DNA of 64,000 nt from contig NZ_JAFJMJ010000003.1 of the NCBI RefSeq assembly GCF_017309385.1, positions 372,001-436,000 of the forward strand, given 5' to 3'. Origin of the DNA: Amycolatopsis sp. 195334CR. GTDB taxonomy: Bacteria > Actinomycetota > Actinomycetes > Mycobacteriales > Pseudonocardiaceae. Both the position numbers and the translations under genes were made by a program. The notes below the pieces were generated by a model, which was given only the letters and a program-made list of their open reading frames with translations, was not told the origin of the DNA and ran no database searches. Positions 8,083-17,363 of this stretch are shown here, piece by piece. Positions within the stretch are counted from its first letter, which is position 1, and each line of letters opens with the position of its first letter.

Positions 8083-9083
8083 GCCAGGCTCCAAGCCGCG
8101 AGCACGGCGACCCGCTCGCTGATCTCCAGTGCGGCCAGCCCGTCGGCCAGGCCGGGGGACGGGACGGCCCGCGCGCCGGTGACCAGCTCGGTGAACCGGT
8201 CCAGCTGCAGGTCGAAGCACCGGGTGGTGCGGTCGTCGTCGAAGGCCACGCGTTCCACCCCGGCGGCGGTGGTCAGCCGCAGGTCGAAGGTGAAGCCGTC
8301 GAGTTCGGCGTGCCCGCGGTCGCCGATGAAGCTGATCTCGCAGCGCGGCTGCGCGTCGGTCAGCCAGCCGAACTCGGCGAGCACGGTGACGCCGCCGGGA
8401 TAGGTCAGGCGCGCCCCGCAGAGGTTCGCGGCGGGCAGGTCCGGGCGGGTGGACACCGCCCAGGAGTCCTCCAGGCGCTCGGGCGGACCGCCGAAGAGCG
8501 TGGCGAACCAGTCGAACACGTGCGCTCCCTCGTGGACCACGGGCATTCCGTGGGCCAGTGTGGCCTCGATCCGCCGCGCGTGCTCGGGCAAGGCCGGATC
8601 ACGCCGTTCGTCGTAGATGTGCGCCCGGACCAGGATGCCGTCGCCGAGCCGGCCGCCGTCGATCCATTCGCGCAGCACCGCCAGTGCGGGGTCGTGCCGG
8701 TAGGTCAACCCCACCTGGACGCGTTTGCGCTGGCCGGCCGGCAGTTTCGCGAGTGGCGCGGCGGCCGACGACGACACCGCGATCGGCTTCTCGGCGAGCA
8801 CGAACCGTCCGGTCGCGGCCACGCGACCGACCAGGCCGGGGGTGACCCAGGGCGGTGTCGCCAGCACGACCGCGTCGATCACCGGGTCGGCCAGCACGTC
8901 GGCGAGGGTTTCGAAGGCCGGTGCCGCGGTGTGCTCGGCGGCCAGCGCCCGGCGGGCGGGGTCCGGGTCGACCACGGCCGCCAGCCGGAGGCCCGGGTGG
9001 CGCAGCAACGCGGGCAGGTGGGCGCCGAGGCCGATCTCGCCGAGTCCAACCAGTGCGACCGACGGAACGTTCCGCGTGTTCAT
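8079..9083 (-). CDS. Gfo/Idh/MocA family NAD(P)-dependent oxidoreductase
   Basis: 334 residues. The Rossmann domain starts VALVGLGEIGLGAHLPALL and includes the family motif AEKPIA near residue 100; the C-terminal half holds a conserved H in VVHEGAHVFDW, as in sugar and inositol dehydrogenases of this group. It probably oxidises a hydroxyl of a sugar or cyclitol-like substrate. The start ATG at 9083 overlaps the ABC ATPase stop, so uptake and oxidation genes are directly coupled. Confidence 0.86.
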   Translation of the reverse strand: MNTRNVPSVALVGLGEIGLGAHLPALLRHPGLRLAAVVDPDPARRALAAEHTAAPAFETLADVLADPVIDAVVLATPPWVTPGLVGRVAATGRFVLAEKPIAVSSSAAAPLAKLPAGQRKRVQVGLTYRHDPALAVLREWIDGGRLGDGILVRAHIYDERRDPALPEHARRIEATLAHGMPVVHEGAHVFDWFATLFGGPPERLEDSWAVSTRPDLPAANLCGARLTYPGGVTVLAEFGWLTDAQPRCEISFIGDRGHAELDGFTFDLRLTTAAGVERVAFDDDRTTRCFDLQLDRFTELVTGARAVPSPGLADGLAALEISERVAVLAAWSLA

Positions 9084-10660
9084 CGGGACACCTCCCCGGT
9101 GGCGAGCTCGGGGACCGCGTCGATCAGCGCGCGCGTGTACTCGTGCTTCGGGTCGCCGAACAGCTCCGCCCTGCTGCCCGTCTCGACGATGCGCCCGTGC
9201 CGCATCACCGCGAGCCTCGGCGCGACCTGCCGCACCACGGCGAGGTCGTGCGAGACGAACAGGTAGGTCAGGCCGAGTTCGCGTTGCAGGTCGCGGAGCA
9301 GGCTCAGGATCTGTGCCCGGATCACCACGTCGACCGCGGAGACCGCCTCGTCGAGCACCACGAACGACGGTTCCAGCGCGATCGCGCGGGCGATGTTGAC
9401 CCGCTGGCACTGCCCGCCCGAGAGCTCACGCGGGTAGCGCCCGGCGAACGCGGCGGGCAGGCCGACGAGGTCGAGCAGCTCGGCCACCCGGCGATCGCAG
9501 TCCGCCTTCGACGCGCGCCGGTGCACCGCGAGCGGCAGCCCGACGATCTGCGCGACTGTCTTGCGGCGGTTCAGCGAACCGACCGGGTCCTGCGGCACGA
9601 GTTGCATGTCGCGGCGGCGCCGCCGCAGCTCGCCGCGCGAAAGCGAACCGAGCGCGACGCCCTCGTGCCGCACCTCGCCCGACGCCGGCCGGTCGAGCCC
9701 GAGCAACAGCCTCGTCAGTGTGGACTTGCCCGCGCCCGACTCCCCCACCAGCCCGAAGGTCTCCCCCCGGTGCACGGTCAGCGACACGTCGTCGACCGCG
9801 GGGGCGCCGGAACCGAAGCGCTGGACCAGGCGATCGGCCTCGACCAGGGGCGGTTCCGGCTTCGGTTCAGCCAGTTCGACCGGCGTCCGCAGAGTGACCA
9901 CCGACCGCAGGAGGTCGCGGGTGTACTGGTGCGCCGGTTCAGCCAGCACGACCGGCAGCGCGCCCGACTCGACCACCCGGCCCTCGCGCATGACCTGGAT
10001 GCGCGCGCAGAACTCCGAGGCGACCGCGAGGTCGTGCGTGATGAACAGGACGGCCATGCCGCGGCGCGTGGCCAGGTCGTCGAGCAGGGTCAGAATCCGG
10101 GCCTGGGTGGTGACGTCGAGCGCGGTGGTCGGCTCGTCGGCGATGAGCACCTCGGGTTCGCACGAGATCGCCATCGCGATCATCACCCGCTGCCGCATGC
10201 CGCCGGAGAATTCGTGCGGGTACTGGCGCACGCGCCGGGCGCCGTCGTCGATGCCGACCTCGCCGAGCAGGTCGATGGCGGCCACCCGCGCCTGGGCGGC
10301 GGTGACGTCGCGGTGCGCGCGGATCGCCTCGGCGATCTGGTCGCCGATCGTGCGCACCGGGTTCAAGCAGGACAACGGATCCTGGTAGATCATCGCGATG
10401 CCCCGGCCGCGGACCCGGTCCAGTTCGGGGTCGGTCGCGGTGACCAGGTCGCGCCCGTTGAACACGACCCGGCCGCCGGTGATCTCGGTCGGCGGCGGGT
10501 TCAACCGCAGCATCGACAGCGACGCGATCGTCTTCCCGCTCCCGGACTCGCCGACCAGCGCGAGCCGCTCCCCGGCGGCCAGTTCCAAGCTGAGGCCGTG
10601 CACCAGTGGCGGACCGTCCGGCAGGCCGATCGCCAGGTCCTCGACGGTGAGCACGCTCAT
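9080..10660 (-). CDS. Dipeptide/oligopeptide-type ABC transporter, fused ATPase (DppD-DppF)
   Basis: 526 residues with two complete ABC domains in one chain. Domain 1: Walker A GESGSGKT at 37-44, signature FSGGMRQRV at 151, Walker B VLIADEP. Domain 2: Walker A GESGAGKST at 307, signature LSGGQCQRV at ~413, Walker B VVLDEA. This equals the DppD plus DppF pair of peptide/nickel importers. It powers the two permeases encoded immediately upstream and overlaps the second permease gene by 4 nt. Confidence 0.92.
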   Translation of the reverse strand: MSVLTVEDLAIGLPDGPPLVHGLSLELAAGERLALVGESGSGKTIASLSMLRLNPPPTEITGGRVVFNGRDLVTATDPELDRVRGRGIAMIYQDPLSCLNPVRTIGDQIAEAIRAHRDVTAAQARVAAIDLLGEVGIDDGARRVRQYPHEFSGGMRQRVMIAMAISCEPEVLIADEPTTALDVTTQARILTLLDDLATRRGMAVLFITHDLAVASEFCARIQVMREGRVVESGALPVVLAEPAHQYTRDLLRSVVTLRTPVELAEPKPEPPLVEADRLVQRFGSGAPAVDDVSLTVHRGETFGLVGESGAGKSTLTRLLLGLDRPASGEVRHEGVALGSLSRGELRRRRRDMQLVPQDPVGSLNRRKTVAQIVGLPLAVHRRASKADCDRRVAELLDLVGLPAAFAGRYPRELSGGQCQRVNIARAIALEPSFVVLDEAVSAVDVVIRAQILSLLRDLQRELGLTYLFVSHDLAVVRQVAPRLAVMRHGRIVETGSRAELFGDPKHEYTRALIDAVPELATGEVSR

Positions 10661-11499
10661 CGCTCACCCCCGCCCGCCCGCAGCACCCGCTGCAACTGGT
10701 CGCCGAGCGCGTTGAGCGCGCCGATCGCCACGATGAGCACCAGCGCGGGCAGCAGCGGGTACCAGATCGACTCGAACAGCTTGTCGTACCCGGACTTCAG
10801 CAGCGTGCCCCACGACGCGTCCGGCGGCTGCACGCCGAGGCCGACGAAGCTCAGGGTGGCCTCCAGCATCAGCGCCGTGGCGAGGTTCAGCGACGCCTGC
10901 GCGAGCAGCGCGGGCCCCGCGTTCGGCAGCACCTCGGCGAACAGGGTGCGCGACCGCGGCACGCCGACCGCGTCGAGGCCGCGCACGTACTCCGACTCGA
11001 GTTCGGCGAGCACGGCCGAGCGCGCGATCCGCGCGGTCAGCGGGCTCATCAGCAACCCGGTCACGATGATCATGGACGGCGTCGCCGAGCCGAAGGCGGC
11101 GACGAAGACCAGCGCGAACAACACGATCGGGATGGCCAGCGCGGCCTCGGCCACGCGCATCAGGATCTCGTCCAACCAGTTCGACCCGGCCGCCGCGAGC
11201 AGGCCCCACGCCACCCCGATCACCATCGCCACCAGCGTCGCCCCGGCGGCGAAACCCAGCGACAGCTGTCCGGCGTGCGCGACTCGCGACAGCAGATCGC
11301 GCCCGAGTTCGTCGGTGCCGAACAGGTGCGGCCAGCCCGGCGCGGCGAAGCGGTTGCGCGCGTTGATCGCCGCCGGGTCCGGCAGCACCCACGGGGCGAG
11401 CAGCGACAGCAGCACGAACGCACCGAGTACAGCCAGCGCGACAACCGCGGCGGGCCGCGCGAGCAGGCGGCGCACCGGGGGCTTCGCGGGCGCGGTCAC
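10657..11499 (-). CDS. ABC transporter permease (DppC type)
   Basis: 280 residues, about six membrane helices. The N-terminal helix and HLFGTDELGRDLLSRVAHAGQLSL loop are the DppC/OppC signature, and the EAA-like loop is ARIARSAVLAELESEYVRG with VLPN. It forms the inner-membrane channel together with the DppB-type permease. The GTG at 11499 overlaps the DppB stop (GTGA). Confidence 0.92.
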   Translation of the reverse strand: MTAPAKPPVRRLLARPAAVVALAVLGAFVLLSLLAPWVLPDPAAINARNRFAAPGWPHLFGTDELGRDLLSRVAHAGQLSLGFAAGATLVAMVIGVAWGLLAAAGSNWLDEILMRVAEAALAIPIVLFALVFVAAFGSATPSMIIVTGLLMSPLTARIARSAVLAELESEYVRGLDAVGVPRSRTLFAEVLPNAGPALLAQASLNLATALMLEATLSFVGLGVQPPDASWGTLLKSGYDKLFESIWYPLLPALVLIVAIGALNALGDQLQRVLRAGGGER

Positions 11500-12458
11500 C
11501 GTCGCACCCGCCCGACGCGCAGGCGCGGATCGAGCACGCCATACAGCAGGTCGACCGCGAGGTTGACCACCACGAAGGCCGCGGCCAGCAGCAGCACCGT
11601 GCCCTGGATGACCGCGTAGTCCCGTTTGAACACCGAGTCCACGATCAGCGAGCCGAGGCCCGGCCAGCCGAACACGTACTCGACCACCACCGCGCCCGAG
11701 AGCACGCCCCCGACGGTCACGCCGAGCGAGGTCAGCGCGGGCAGCATCGCGTTGGGCAGCACGTGCCGCAGCACCACCGCCCGGCGGCCGATGCCCTTGC
11801 CGGTGGCGGTGCGCACGTGCGCCGTGCTCTCCACTTCGGACAGCGCGGCGCGCAGGTGCCGGATCAGCGGGGCGGACAGGCAGATCCCCAGGGTCAGCGC
11901 GGGCAGCACGAGCGTGCGCAGGTTGCCCGCCGGGTCCTCGGTCAGCGGCACGTACCCCTGCTGCGGCAGTACTCCCAGTTTGACGCTGAAGATCGCCAGC
12001 AGCACGATGCCGAACACGAACGGCGGCGCCGCCATGCCCGCCACGGTGTACGCGCCGACCAGCCTGCCGGGCCAGCGGCTGCGCACCACGGTCGGCAGCA
12101 CCGCGAGCACGACGGCCAGTAGCACGGCCAGCACCAGCCCCGCCGCCGACAGCTCCAGCGTCGGCCCCAGCCGCTGGCCGATGAGCACCGTGACGTCGAA
12201 CTGGCTGAAGTACGACCGGCCCAGCTCGCCGCCGAAGATGCCGGTGATCCACACCCAGTACTGGACCGGGATCGGGTCGTTCAGGCCGAGTTCCTCGCGC
12301 AGCGCGGCGAGCGCGGCCGGGTCGATGTTCTGCGCCGCGCCGACGCGCGCCACCGTCGGATCACCCGGGAGCAGCCGCAGCACCACGAAGATCAGCACCG
12401 AGACCCCGAGCAGCATCAGCGCGCTGACCGCGAGCCGCCGCAGCAGATAACCGGCCAT
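11496..12458 (-). CDS. ABC transporter permease (DppB type)
   Basis: 320 residues. MAGYLLRRLAVSALMLLGVSV is the typical first helix of DppB/OppB, followed by LLPGDPTV, the EAA loop with RTATGKGIGRRAVV and VLPNAM, and VEYVFGWPGLGSL near the end. It pairs with the downstream DppC-type permease. It begins 14 nt after the stop of the solute-binding protein gene. Confidence 0.92.
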   Translation of the reverse strand: MAGYLLRRLAVSALMLLGVSVLIFVVLRLLPGDPTVARVGAAQNIDPAALAALREELGLNDPIPVQYWVWITGIFGGELGRSYFSQFDVTVLIGQRLGPTLELSAAGLVLAVLLAVVLAVLPTVVRSRWPGRLVGAYTVAGMAAPPFVFGIVLLAIFSVKLGVLPQQGYVPLTEDPAGNLRTLVLPALTLGICLSAPLIRHLRAALSEVESTAHVRTATGKGIGRRAVVLRHVLPNAMLPALTSLGVTVGGVLSGAVVVEYVFGWPGLGSLIVDSVFKRDYAVIQGTVLLLAAAFVVVNLAVDLLYGVLDPRLRVGRVRR

Positions 12459-12472
12459 GCCCGGCCCCCGTT

Positions 12473-14047
12473 CTAGGCCGCGAACCCGGCTTCCTCCAGG
12501 TGCAGCGTCCCCTCGGCCTGCACCCACAGCCCGCGGAGCTCGGGCTGCGCCACCGACAGGAAGGCCGTCGAGCCGATGAAGATCACCGGGTTCTCGCGGT
12601 TCAGCACGCGCTGCGCGGTTTTGAACGCCGCGTCGCGCTCGGGGCCCTCGCCCGCCGACTCGATGGTGGCGATGGCGTCGTTGTACTCGGCGGGCGCCGC
12701 CCAGTTGCACTCGCAGGTGCCCTTGGTGCCCTCGAACCAGGCCAGCGGGTAGCTGTCCGGCGGCGGGGTGAACGACAGGTAGTTGGCGGCGAGCAGGTTC
12801 GGGTAGCTCTTGCCCTTCGGGTAGAACTTCGCCGACCAGGTGCTCACCTCGTTGGTCTGGATTTCCAGGGTGATGCCGATCTTCGCCAGGTCCTGCTGCA
12901 GGATCTGGCCGATCGTGGTCCATTCCTGGTAGTTGCCCGCGACCGCCCAGAAGGTCAGCGTCGCGCCCTCGGTGATGCCGGCCTCGGCGAACAGGCGCTT
13001 GGCACGTTCGAGGTCGAACCCGTGCGACGGCACCGTCGGGTCGTAGAACCGGTTCTTCGGGTTCACCGGGGCGTTCCTCGGTGTCGGCACGCCGTATCCG
13101 GCGTACGCGGCGGCCATCATCTCGGTGCGGTTCGCCGCGTACGACAGGGCTTCGCGCGCCTTGGGGTTGTTGAACGGCGCCGCGCTGGTGTCGAGTTCCC
13201 AGACCACGAACCCGGCGGGCTCGGCGGCGGTGAGCAGTTGCCTGCCGTCGGTGGCCAGCCCGGCCGCGCTGTCCGGGGCGACGCTCCACAGCACGTGGAC
13301 CTGGCCCGCCCGCAGCGCCGCGTTCGCCGCGGTCGCGTCGGCGTACCGCACGATCCGGATCGCGTCGAGGTTCGGGCGCGGGCCCCAGTAGCCGTCGTGT
13401 CGCACCAGTTCGACCGTCTGGTCCGGGACGAACGACTTGAGCTTGTACGGCCCGGTGCCGTTGGCCGAGCGGTCGATGTTGGCCAGGTCGTCCACGTCGG
13501 TCATCCGCACGTCGATCACGTCGACCGGCAGCTCCGGGTTCGGCGAGTCGAGCGTGAGCACGAGCGTGGTGTCGTCCACCGCGGTCACCGCGTCGATCAT
13601 GTCGATCTTCGCGGCGACCTGGGCAGGAACCGCGGGGTCGAGCACGCGGTCGAAGTTCTTCTTGGCCTCGGCGGCGGTGAACGCCTTGCCGTTGTGGTAC
13701 TTCACGCCCGGGCGCAGTTTGAAGGTCCACGTCCGGTAGTCCGGGGTGAACTGCCACGACTCGGCCAGGTCGGGTTTCGCGGTGTTTTCCGGGGTCCAGG
13801 TGGTCAGCCCGCTCCACAGCAGCGTCTGGAGCTGGGTCTGCGCGCCGCTGGCGATGGTGTTCGGGTCGAGCTGGGAGACCCCGGCGATCTGGCCGTAGAC
13901 CAGCGTGCCGCCCGGCGCGATCGGGCCCTTGCCGCTGTCGGCGGTGGGCTGCGGCTGGTCGGGCGCGCCTTCGCCCGCGTTGGAACAGGCCGAAGTCAGC
14001 AGGAGCAGCGCCAGCGCGGCGGCCCCCCAATTCTGCGCACGCCCCAC
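12473..14047 (-). CDS. Extracellular solute-binding lipoprotein, family 5
   Basis: 524 residues. The GTG at 14047 has a GGAGG five bases upstream and gives a short lipoprotein signal peptide with lipobox LTSAC (Cys21). The mature part follows SBP_bac_5: LDPNTIASGAQTQLQ, ESWQFTPDYRTWTFKLRPGVKYHNGKAFTAAE, NGTGPYKLKSF. It should capture the substrate outside the membrane for the DppB/C/DF importer. Family 5 proteins bind peptides but also opines, sugars, plant glycosides and metal chelates, so the family alone does not reveal the ligand. Confidence 0.92.
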   Translation of the reverse strand: MGRAQNWGAAALALLLLTSACSNAGEGAPDQPQPTADSGKGPIAPGGTLVYGQIAGVSQLDPNTIASGAQTQLQTLLWSGLTTWTPENTAKPDLAESWQFTPDYRTWTFKLRPGVKYHNGKAFTAAEAKKNFDRVLDPAVPAQVAAKIDMIDAVTAVDDTTLVLTLDSPNPELPVDVIDVRMTDVDDLANIDRSANGTGPYKLKSFVPDQTVELVRHDGYWGPRPNLDAIRIVRYADATAANAALRAGQVHVLWSVAPDSAAGLATDGRQLLTAAEPAGFVVWELDTSAAPFNNPKAREALSYAANRTEMMAAAYAGYGVPTPRNAPVNPKNRFYDPTVPSHGFDLERAKRLFAEAGITEGATLTFWAVAGNYQEWTTIGQILQQDLAKIGITLEIQTNEVSTWSAKFYPKGKSYPNLLAANYLSFTPPPDSYPLAWFEGTKGTCECNWAAPAEYNDAIATIESAGEGPERDAAFKTAQRVLNRENPVIFIGSTAFLSVAQPELRGLWVQAEGTLHLEEAGFAA

Positions 14048-14110
14048 GCCCGCCTCCAGTGTCCCTCGCCCCTGCCCACCGTTGGTCCCGCGAGGAAACC
14101 TCTGAAATTC

Positions 14111-14144
14111 GCTATTTCGAAGATAGCTTCCCCGATTCGAAGAT
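14111..14144. promoter_or_regulatory. Candidate IclR operator in front of the transport operon
   Basis: GCTATTTCGAAGATAGC (14111-14127) is an inverted repeat with 5-bp arms around a TTCGAA core, and TTCGAAGAT recurs at 14136-14144. The sites lie 64-97 nt upstream of the solute-binding gene in the only gap between it and the IclR gene. Short TTCGAA-like palindromes are typical of IclR targets, but the assignment is inference. Confidence 0.5.
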
Positions 14145-14181
14145 GCTAAGTCTCCGGTCATCCCCGGCGCAAGGACCTGAC

Positions 14182-14970
14182 CTAGAACCCGAGTTTCGCG
14201 GAAACCTCTTTCGCTTGCCGCACAACGAGTTCGATCGCGACGTCGAGTTTGGCGCCGATCAGGTCCCTGGCGAATCCGGTCACGCCGAGCGAACCGGCGA
14301 TTCGGCCATCCGAGTGGAACACCGGGGCGGCGATGCACGCGATGTCCGGTTCCTCCTCCTCGTCCTCCACCGCGAACCCGGCCTGGCGCACCGTGGCCAG
14401 TTGCGCCAGGAAGACCCGGGCGGACGGTTTCTTCGCCTTCGGGCCGCGCCCGGCGACCAGGTGTGACAGCAACGGGTCAAGCTGCTCGTCTGGCAGGTAG
14501 GCGGCGATGGCGCGGCCGAGCGCGGTGAGGTTGAACGGCGCGACCTTGCCGGGATAGGTGTCGAACTGGATGAACCCCGGGGTCGCGGCCTTGGCCACGT
14601 AGACCACCGACGCACCGTCGAGCACGCCGACGTGCGCGGGCATGCCCAGCTCGTCGGCCAGGTCGCGCAGTTCGGGCTGGGCGACCTCGGCCAGGTCGTC
14701 CTGCTTGATCAACGGGGCGGCGAGGTCGTAGAGGCGGAGCGTGACCCGCCAGAAGTGGCTGCGCCCGACCACCCGGCGCGCGGCGTACCCGCGCTGTTCG
14801 AGGGTGTAGACGATGGCCGCGCAGGTGGCCAGCGGGATGCCGGTCGCCCTGGCGAGCGCGGTGAGGGTGAGGCCGTCTTCGGCGGCGACCAGTGTCTCCA
14901 GCACGGTCAGCGTGCGGCTGACCGCGGGCGAGGCGGGCCGCGGTTCGGGTGACTTCTCCTCCGCCGCCAC
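14182..14970 (-). CDS. IclR family transcriptional regulator
   Basis: 262 residues. An N-terminal winged helix (residues ~17-75: AVSRTLTVLETLVAAEDGLTL, ALARATGIPLATCAAIVYTLEQRGYA) is followed by an IclR effector domain with AALGRAI-like NLTALGRAIAAYLP and IAAPVFHSDGRIAGSLGVTG. It lies 134 nt upstream of the transport/catabolic operon on the same strand and is its probable local regulator. A TATTAT element on the minus strand at 15015-15020 could be its own -10 region. Confidence 0.9.
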   Translation of the reverse strand: MAAEEKSPEPRPASPAVSRTLTVLETLVAAEDGLTLTALARATGIPLATCAAIVYTLEQRGYAARRVVGRSHFWRVTLRLYDLAAPLIKQDDLAEVAQPELRDLADELGMPAHVGVLDGASVVYVAKAATPGFIQFDTYPGKVAPFNLTALGRAIAAYLPDEQLDPLLSHLVAGRGPKAKKPSARVFLAQLATVRQAGFAVEDEEEEPDIACIAAPVFHSDGRIAGSLGVTGFARDLIGAKLDVAIELVVRQAKEVSAKLGF

Positions 14971-15076
14971 GACCTCCCCTTCTTCGGCCTTTCGGGCCTA
15001 TTTTCGGAATACGGATAATACCAGCGCGCGGGGGCCGTGCCTGCCGGCGTTACGCCGGTTGGGGCAGGATGTCGCC

Positions 15077-16702
15077 GTGCCCCGCGATTCGCCCCGCCGC
15101 CGGTTCGACGGTGACGACACCCCGACCGGCCCGATCCGCCGGATCACGAGCGACGACCTGGCCGGCTCAGCCACCTCTGACGGCCCGGCGCGCCCGACCC
15201 GGCGCGGTTCACTCGGTCGAACCGGTCAGTCCGAGCGGCGCGGTCAGACTGAGCGCACTGTGGCCCGGCGCCCACCGCACGACGCGGGGTCGCGGGGCGA
15301 GACCCGGCAAGCGCGGCGCGAACGCCTCGAAGCCGCCGAGCGGGAGCGAAGCCGAGACCAGGAACGAGGCCGAGGAGCCGACCGAGAACGAGAGGCCGAG
15401 CGGAGCGCCCCGCCGGCACGGCGGCGACGTGTCGAACCAGGTGAACCGGCCGAACGAGACGAGCCAGCGAAGGCACGAGCGGAAGAGCCGGTCGTACCGG
15501 TTGGACACGGACACGGCCATGGGCACGGACCCGCCACCCCCGCCTCCGCGCGGGTCAAGAAGCTGCTGATCATCCTGCTCGCCCCGCTCGCGCTGGCCAC
15601 CGTCGTCGGCGTGGCGCTGCTCTACCCGTGGGGCCAGCCCGACCCGCAACCCGCCATCCTGGTCGGCACGCCGGTGCACGGCGACGTCACCGCCACCGCG
15701 ACCGGGCCCTGCCTGTCCCCCGGTGATGTCCAAGTGGGTGCACCGGTCGAGGGCGCGCAGCAGTGCCTCACCGTGGACGTGGTGCTCAGCGACGGCGTCG
15801 CCGCCGGGCAGACCCTCCGCAAGATCGTGCCGCTCGAACCGAGCACGCCGCGGTTCGCCGCCGGGGACGCGGTGGTGCTGTCGTTCGCCGGGGACGACGC
15901 GCGCAACCCCGACTCGTACCAGCTCGTCGACTTCCAGCGCGGATTGCCGCTGGCCGCGCTGGCGGCGCTGTTCGCGATCGCGGTCGTCGTGCTCGGACGG
16001 TGGAGCGGGCTCGCCGCGCTCGGTGCGCTCGTGCTCAGCTTCGGGGTGCTGGTGCTGTTCGTACTGCCCGCCATCCTGGCCGGGGAGAACCCGCTGATGG
16101 TGGCGATCTGCGGCGCCGGGCTGATCATGTTCATCGCGTTGTACCTGACGCACGGGCTCTCCGCGAGAACCTCGGTCGCCGTGCTCGGCACGCTGGTCAG
16201 CCTCGCGCTGATCGGCGGCATCTCGGCAATGTTCTCCGCCGCGGCTTCACTGACCGGCCTCGACGACGACACGTCCTCCTTGATCGCCGCGCTCGGGCAC
16301 GGCATCGACGCGCGCGGGCTGCTGCTCGCCGGCGTGGTGATCGGCGCGCTCGGTGTGCTCGACGACGTCACGGTCACCCAGACGAGCGCGGTCTGGGAGC
16401 TGCGGCGTGCGAACCCCGGGCTCGGGTGGCGCGAGTTGTACGCGGCGGGCGTGCGGATCGGCCGCGACCACGTGGGGTCGGCGGTCAACACGCTGGTCAT
16501 GGCCTACGCGGGCGCGGCGCTGCCGGTGCTGCTGGTGTCGTCGCTGTCCGGGGTCGGGCTCGGGTCGATCCTCGGGTCGCAGGACATCGCGCAGGAGATC
16601 GTGCGGACGCTCGCGGGCAGCATCGGCATCGTGGCCGCCGTGCCGGTGACCACCGTGCTGGCCGCGTTGATCGCGAGCCGCGAACCCGTCAGTCCAGGCT
16701 AG
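15077..16702 (+). CDS. YibE/F family membrane protein with long disordered N-terminus
   Basis: 541 residues from the GTG at 15077. Residues 1-155 are charged and disordered, rich in Arg, Glu and Pro, and end in a Gly-His repeat (GHGHGHGHG). A membrane helix at 161-182 is followed by an extracytoplasmic domain and about seven further helices, with LDDVTVTQTSAVWELRRANP and SAVNTLVMAYAGAALP, both typical of YibE/F. The family is unknown in function, with transport suggested. The exact start is uncertain because the N-terminus is low complexity. It overlaps the convergent gene by 14 bp. Confidence 0.82.
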   Translation: MPRDSPRRRFDGDDTPTGPIRRITSDDLAGSATSDGPARPTRRGSLGRTGQSERRGQTERTVARRPPHDAGSRGETRQARRERLEAAERERSRDQERGRGADREREAERSAPPARRRRVEPGEPAERDEPAKARAEEPVVPVGHGHGHGHGPATPASARVKKLLIILLAPLALATVVGVALLYPWGQPDPQPAILVGTPVHGDVTATATGPCLSPGDVQVGAPVEGAQQCLTVDVVLSDGVAAGQTLRKIVPLEPSTPRFAAGDAVVLSFAGDDARNPDSYQLVDFQRGLPLAALAALFAIAVVVLGRWSGLAALGALVLSFGVLVLFVLPAILAGENPLMVAICGAGLIMFIALYLTHGLSARTSVAVLGTLVSLALIGGISAMFSAAASLTGLDDDTSSLIAALGHGIDARGLLLAGVVIGALGVLDDVTVTQTSAVWELRRANPGLGWRELYAAGVRIGRDHVGSAVNTLVMAYAGAALPVLLVSSLSGVGLGSILGSQDIAQEIVRTLAGSIGIVAAVPVTTVLAALIASREPVSPG

Positions 16703-17363
16703 CGACGAAGCGGCTGACCGCCTCCATGGTGAACCGTTGCGCCAGCTTGCCCGACGGCGCCGCGGAGGCGAGGCGGTAGAGCGGCCGGTCCGGTGCGGCG
16801 TCGCCGCGCGCCTCGGCCCGCAGCTGCGCGACGAGCAACTGGGAGAACACCATGCCGTTGGCCTCGAAGTTGTTGGCCAGCGCGTCGGCGAGCTTGCGCA
16901 GCGCGAGGATCTCCAGCTCGCGGCCACCGGTCCCGGCGTAGACGGCCAGATCGATCTTCACCGTCTTGCGCCGGTTGCCCGCGTTGACCAGCAGGCCGAC
17001 CGAGCGCGTGCCCCGCACGTCGGTGACCAGCAGGTCGAGCCGCTCGGCCTGGGTCAGGTCGATCTCGCGGACCCGCCAGGTGCGCACGTACAACTTGTTC
17101 GACTCGAGCCACACGCGGCGCCGCAGGTTGAACGCGACGAGGTAGAGCAGCGGCAGCGCGACCACCGCGGCGGCCACCAGGCCGGCGACCTGCCCGCCGA
17201 TCAGGCCCCCGATGCCGCCGAACGCCGCGGCGAAGATCGCCACCCCGACCAGGCCCGAGCAACCGCGGCGCCGCCGCAGCTTCGGGTCCTCGGAGGTGAG
17301 CATGATCCGGCCGACCGGCTTGGGCCGCGCCGGTTCCGGCTCGATCTGCTCCGGCTCAGCCAT
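16689..17363 (-). CDS. Membrane protein with PH-like domain, function unknown
   Basis: 224 residues. A proline-rich N-terminus is followed by two hydrophobic segments (~38-58 and ~60-80) and then a soluble part of PH-like character (RRRVWLESNKLYVRTWRVREIDLTQ). No catalytic motif is seen. Its ATG overlaps the stop of the metallo-hydrolase gene by 8 nt (ATGGCTGA), so the two are translationally coupled. The fold is inferred from the pattern of strands only. Confidence 0.75.
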   Translation of the reverse strand: MAEPEQIEPEPARPKPVGRIMLTSEDPKLRRRRGCSGLVGVAIFAAAFGGIGGLIGGQVAGLVAAAVVALPLLYLVAFNLRRRVWLESNKLYVRTWRVREIDLTQAERLDLLVTDVRGTRSVGLLVNAGNRRKTVKIDLAVYAGTGGRELEILALRKLADALANNFEANGMVFSQLLVAQLRAEARGDAAPDRPLYRLASAAPSGKLAQRFTMEAVSRFVASLD

